In this document: piece after piece, positions 62,301 through 64,000 of the stretch
Position numbering within the stretch: the first letter of the stretch is position 1
How the letters are laid out: every line of letters starts with the position of its first letter
From: Owenweeksia sp.
GTDB lineage: Bacteria; Bacteroidota; Bacteroidia; Flavobacteriales; Schleiferiaceae
Assembly (NCBI GenBank): GCA_002695025.1
Contig: NZNV01000007.1
Coordinates: 1-64,000, forward strand
Direction: 5' to 3'
Length of the DNA: 64,000 nucleotides
The notes under the pieces: model-generated
Database searches by the model: none
Told to the model about the DNA's origin: nothing
Seen by the model: only the letters and a program-made list of their open reading frames with translations
Translations under genes and position numbers: made by a program

Positions 62301-64000
62301 CCACACCATCGGACTGCTGCGCTATTCCGCCACCAGCCGCGTGCTGGCCTACCTCTTCTGGAACCACCTCATCAGCGGGGAAGAGCGCCAGGAATGGGAA
62401 CGCCACTTTGAAGGCATCCGCAGCATCCTCAGCGTATTCCCGGACGGTCGCCATTTCAGCGACACCCTGGATGAACTGACCGCCAGCATTACCGCCTCCG
62501 CTCCGGCTATGGACTGGATCGGTGCGCATACGCCCCGGGAAGCAGCCGAATTCCTCTTTCACCACCTGGCCGAGGAAGCGGACTTTGTGTTCTCCCTGGA
62601 AGCCTGGAACCTCAGCGATAGTTTCCAGACCCACCTGAAAAAACAAAGCAGCCTGCGTGCTTTTGAGCAATCCTTAAAAGCGCATGAAGGCAATATCCTC
62701 GACTCCTTCCGACTGGTGCGCAACTGGCTGCGCTCCTTTACCCGCCAACTCAAGGAAACGAATAGTAGCGATGTACAGCTGGCGGCCACCATCATCCTGA
62801 TGGACAAACGTACTTCGCCCAAAACGGAGCATAAGATCTCGCTACACACGGAGATCAGCGGCCTGCATGGCGATCACCCCCGCATCAGTGAGGGTAAGCT
62901 CAGCCTGCATTACAACCGTTTTATGCAGCACCTGGAACATTACGAGCAGGAAGATGCTACCCGCTTCCGGAGCTTTACGGAACTCAAAAAAGAACTACTG
63001 CACCAGGCCAGGGCCGAAATGCGCCTGAACGAATTCAAGCCCCGTGTGATGAGCTCCTTTGTGCGCAACCAGCTCATCAATGATGTGTACCTGCCCCTCA
63101 TTGGCGACAACCTCGCCAAGCAGATGGGTGCAGCCGGCAGCAACAAACGCACCGACCTCATGGGTCTGCTGCTGCTCATCTCCCCGCCCGGTTACGGTAA
63201 AACCACGCTGATGGAATACATCGCCAGCCGCCTGGGACTGGTCTTTATGAAGATCAACGGTCCCGCCATTGGCCATTCCGTCACCAACCTCGACCCCGCA
63301 GCTGCTACCAACTCGGCCGCCCGGGAGGAACTGGAAAAGCTGAACCTGGCTTTTGAGATGGGCGACAACGTCATGATCTACCTGGACGATATCCAGCACT
63401 GCAACCCTGAGCTGCTGCAGAAATTCATTTCCCTCTGCGATGCCCAACGCAAGGTGGAGGGTGTGTACAAAGGCGTAAGCAAGACCTACGACCTGCGCGG
63501 CAAAAAGGTAGCCGTGGTGATGGCCGGAAACCCCTATACCGAGAGTGGCGAGAAATTCCGCATCCCCGACATGCTGGCCAACCGTGCCGACATCTACAAC
63601 CTGGGTGACATTATTGGTGGTAAGGCCCGTGCCTTTGAACTCAGCTACCTGGAGAACAGCCTTACCTCCAACCCCGTGATGAACGGCCTGCACGGCAAAA
63701 GCCAGCAGGACCTTTACACCCTCATCCGCATGGCGGAGACCGGGGAGCGTGACGGGGCCGATTTTGAATCCGGGCACAGCCCCGAGGAGATCAGCGATTA
63801 CCTCAACCTGCTGGACAAAATGCTGCTGGTGCGCAACATCATCCTCAAGGTGAACCGACAGTATATCCTCTCTGCCGGGCAGGCGGAGGAATACCGCACC
63901 GAACCTGCTTTTAAGCTACAGGGCTCCTACCGCGATATGAACAAGATCACCGAAAAGCTCAACCCCCTGCTCAACGAGCAGGAACTGCAAACCCTGCTCC
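59326..64000 (+). CDS. DUF3686-type DNA repair ATPase-like AAA protein, 3' end outside window
   Basis: An uninterrupted plus-strand frame of 1,558 codons from the ATG at 59326 to the window edge. N-terminal coiled coil (about 15-45), then a large beta-rich region (about 50-430), coiled-coil segments (about 500-780), and a C-terminal AAA domain with Walker A SPPGYGKTT (1286-1294, Lys1292) and Walker B MIYLDDIQ (Asp1354, Asp1355), followed by VAVVMAGNPYTESGEKF, an AAA-like sensor strand. Proteins of this kind are annotated as DNA repair ATPase (DUF3686), but their place beside PspA and flotillin suggests a membrane role. The opposite strand is also largely open because of codon bias, but the AAA motifs settle the strand. 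Confidence 0.88.
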   Translation, partial: MATNEKENTHDKTQLESGSYEIIRDRLEKHGSDLRQRIQQLNEARKEVFGSIETKLLTTERVTTENNCYARDIVPLGNNRFIFGYNVHMGLKTETHVSDVFSLYRYDSEKQVFHREENDTLQNDNFLQDFANLYKYYRGTRFAKFAQIGPHIFMVFQVGKTADDIKTFKWTLKPDGTLVYVDNRSDHEFVFPNQHEFRWKRVVRDMQRKGTHPHISIEDRLFVETIGGDLTIKVEDNTDTGRGIYEEPVEDPDQTLDDAEIHYAIIGNLIVLKIRPYQEKDFRYIVFNEKIQEAVRVDALEDSCVLLPDDQGIIFAKGYYIQTGEVKLFDNQLENMLFEKRIISPNGEDFLYVFYEKESGLYALMPYNLITQEVDTPIICHGYSFFDNGEMIFFKSEAEQKKHHLIQIWQTPFYSPNQTVEVENKSYLFKLGNKEIVQAMAEAGEVLKLLRKEDSYSNLYIDLVKATTGILDSYHWLNNADAFTLAEPLREIKASASQAIEEYEKVIRIKKNTHERAGEVTQKADEIISRAKRGDAKTIYEFVERLALLRTSKGEVVSLKELRYMDPEVVSDYEQKLAEITDTVSQNTVKFLLKKEALAPYREKVEQLSKEVEKVQKVVDATRLGEDIAKVSKDLEMLIEIVSNLKIEDATQTTRIIDSISAIYAQFNRINASLKKKRRELIGKEGEAEFNAQLKLISQGLTNYLDISDTPEKCEDYRNKLMVQLEELEGRFAEFEQFITRINERREDVYNAFETKKVQLTEARNKRSLALQQSGERIISGIRKRLGSFGTLEEINAYYASDLMVDKVRDISRQLLEMDDSVKADDLQSQLKSAYEEATRQLKDKKELFVDGEEVIRLGKHSFNVNTQEIDLSLVNRKGDMYFHINGTNFFERVQNEAFNATKDVWEQSLVSENEKVYRGEYLAWQLFREAEKAPDPEDNEVETLETLHQMSPKALQGYVQRRMSTRYDEGYVKGVHDKDATLILRELLTFYHTIGLLRYSATSRVLAYLFWNHLISGEERQEWERHFEGIRSILSVFPDGRHFSDTLDELTASITASAPAMDWIGAHTPREAAEFLFHHLAEEADFVFSLEAWNLSDSFQTHLKKQSSLRAFEQSLKAHEGNILDSFRLVRNWLRSFTRQLKETNSSDVQLAATIILMDKRTSPKTEHKISLHTEISGLHGDHPRISEGKLSLHYNRFMQHLEHYEQEDATRFRSFTELKKELLHQARAEMRLNEFKPRVMSSFVRNQLINDVYLPLIGDNLAKQMGAAGSNKRTDLMGLLLLISPPGYGKTTLMEYIASRLGLVFMKINGPAIGHSVTNLDPAAATNSAAREELEKLNLAFEMGDNVMIYLDDIQHCNPELLQKFISLCDAQRKVEGVYKGVSKTYDLRGKKVAVVMAGNPYTESGEKFRIPDMLANRADIYNLGDIIGGKARAFELSYLENSLTSNPVMNGLHGKSQQDLYTLIRMAETGERDGADFESGHSPEEISDYLNLLDKMLLVRNIILKVNRQYILSAGQAEEYRTEPAFKLQGSYRDMNKITEKLNPLLNEQELQTLL

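Noticed and set aside
61699-63777. Further minus-strand open frames at the right end
   Set aside because: Shadows of the same ATPase gene; no start context or domain, and they overlap each other.

Overview
The window looks like the chromosome of a marine-type Bacteroidota, most likely order Flavobacteriales (Cryomorphaceae/Schleiferiaceae-like). The evidence is a type IX secretion (T9SS) and gliding cluster (porU, porV, a PorP/SprF-like gene, gldJ), T9SS C-terminal sorting domains on secreted proteins, promoters of the TTG-N19-TAnnTTTG kind, and starts without clear Shine-Dalgarno sites. No database search was possible, so taxonomy and families rest on motifs and gene order read by eye.

Layout. 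1-569: the 5' end of a 16S rRNA gene running leftwards and its leader, with two near-identical rRNA promoters. 570-3621: an SDR oxidoreductase and pyruvate dehydrogenase E2 and E1-alpha. 3678-12088: cytidine deaminase and the T9SS/gliding cluster. 12126-21693: housekeeping genes (murF, acyl-CoA dehydrogenase, anmK, a Glu/Leu dehydrogenase-family gene, nhaD, exbB-exbD-tonB, folC). 21700-22280: a DUF559 endonuclease-like pseudogene between palindromes. 22280-34983: an AlkB-like dioxygenase, a 3,256-residue secreted protein carrying both a PhoD-like and a PhoX-like phosphatase domain, and a di-haem cytochrome c peroxidase.

35168-48857 is a signalling region with three NarL-type two-component systems. 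Two of them are paralogous triads (separate multi-pass membrane protein, short HisKA_3 kinase, LuxR-type regulator). Each system has its own palindromic DNA motif in front of its operon and/or a nearby target: GGTAGTACTACC for the first, CGGGTTTTCCCG for the second, and a weaker GGGGCATCTGCCTCAT-type pair for the third. Apparent targets are a class 3 lipase, a 116-residue orphan protein and secreted proteins.

50000-53170 is an AT-rich accessory island. Its main gene encodes a DUF4062-HTH-HAD phosphatase protein, an architecture I do not recognise as described, preceded by a large nested dyad. Beside it lie a small membrane protein and a decapitated phospholipase-D-like gene. 53172-64000 holds an XRE/S24-like regulator and then a membrane-remodelling operon: YbjN-like, PspA/IM30, OB-fold/NfeD-like membrane protein, flotillin, a small anchored protein, and a large DUF3686-type AAA ATPase that runs off the right edge. 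An 866-base gap in that operon is packed with repeats and hairpins, including a possible three-way junction.
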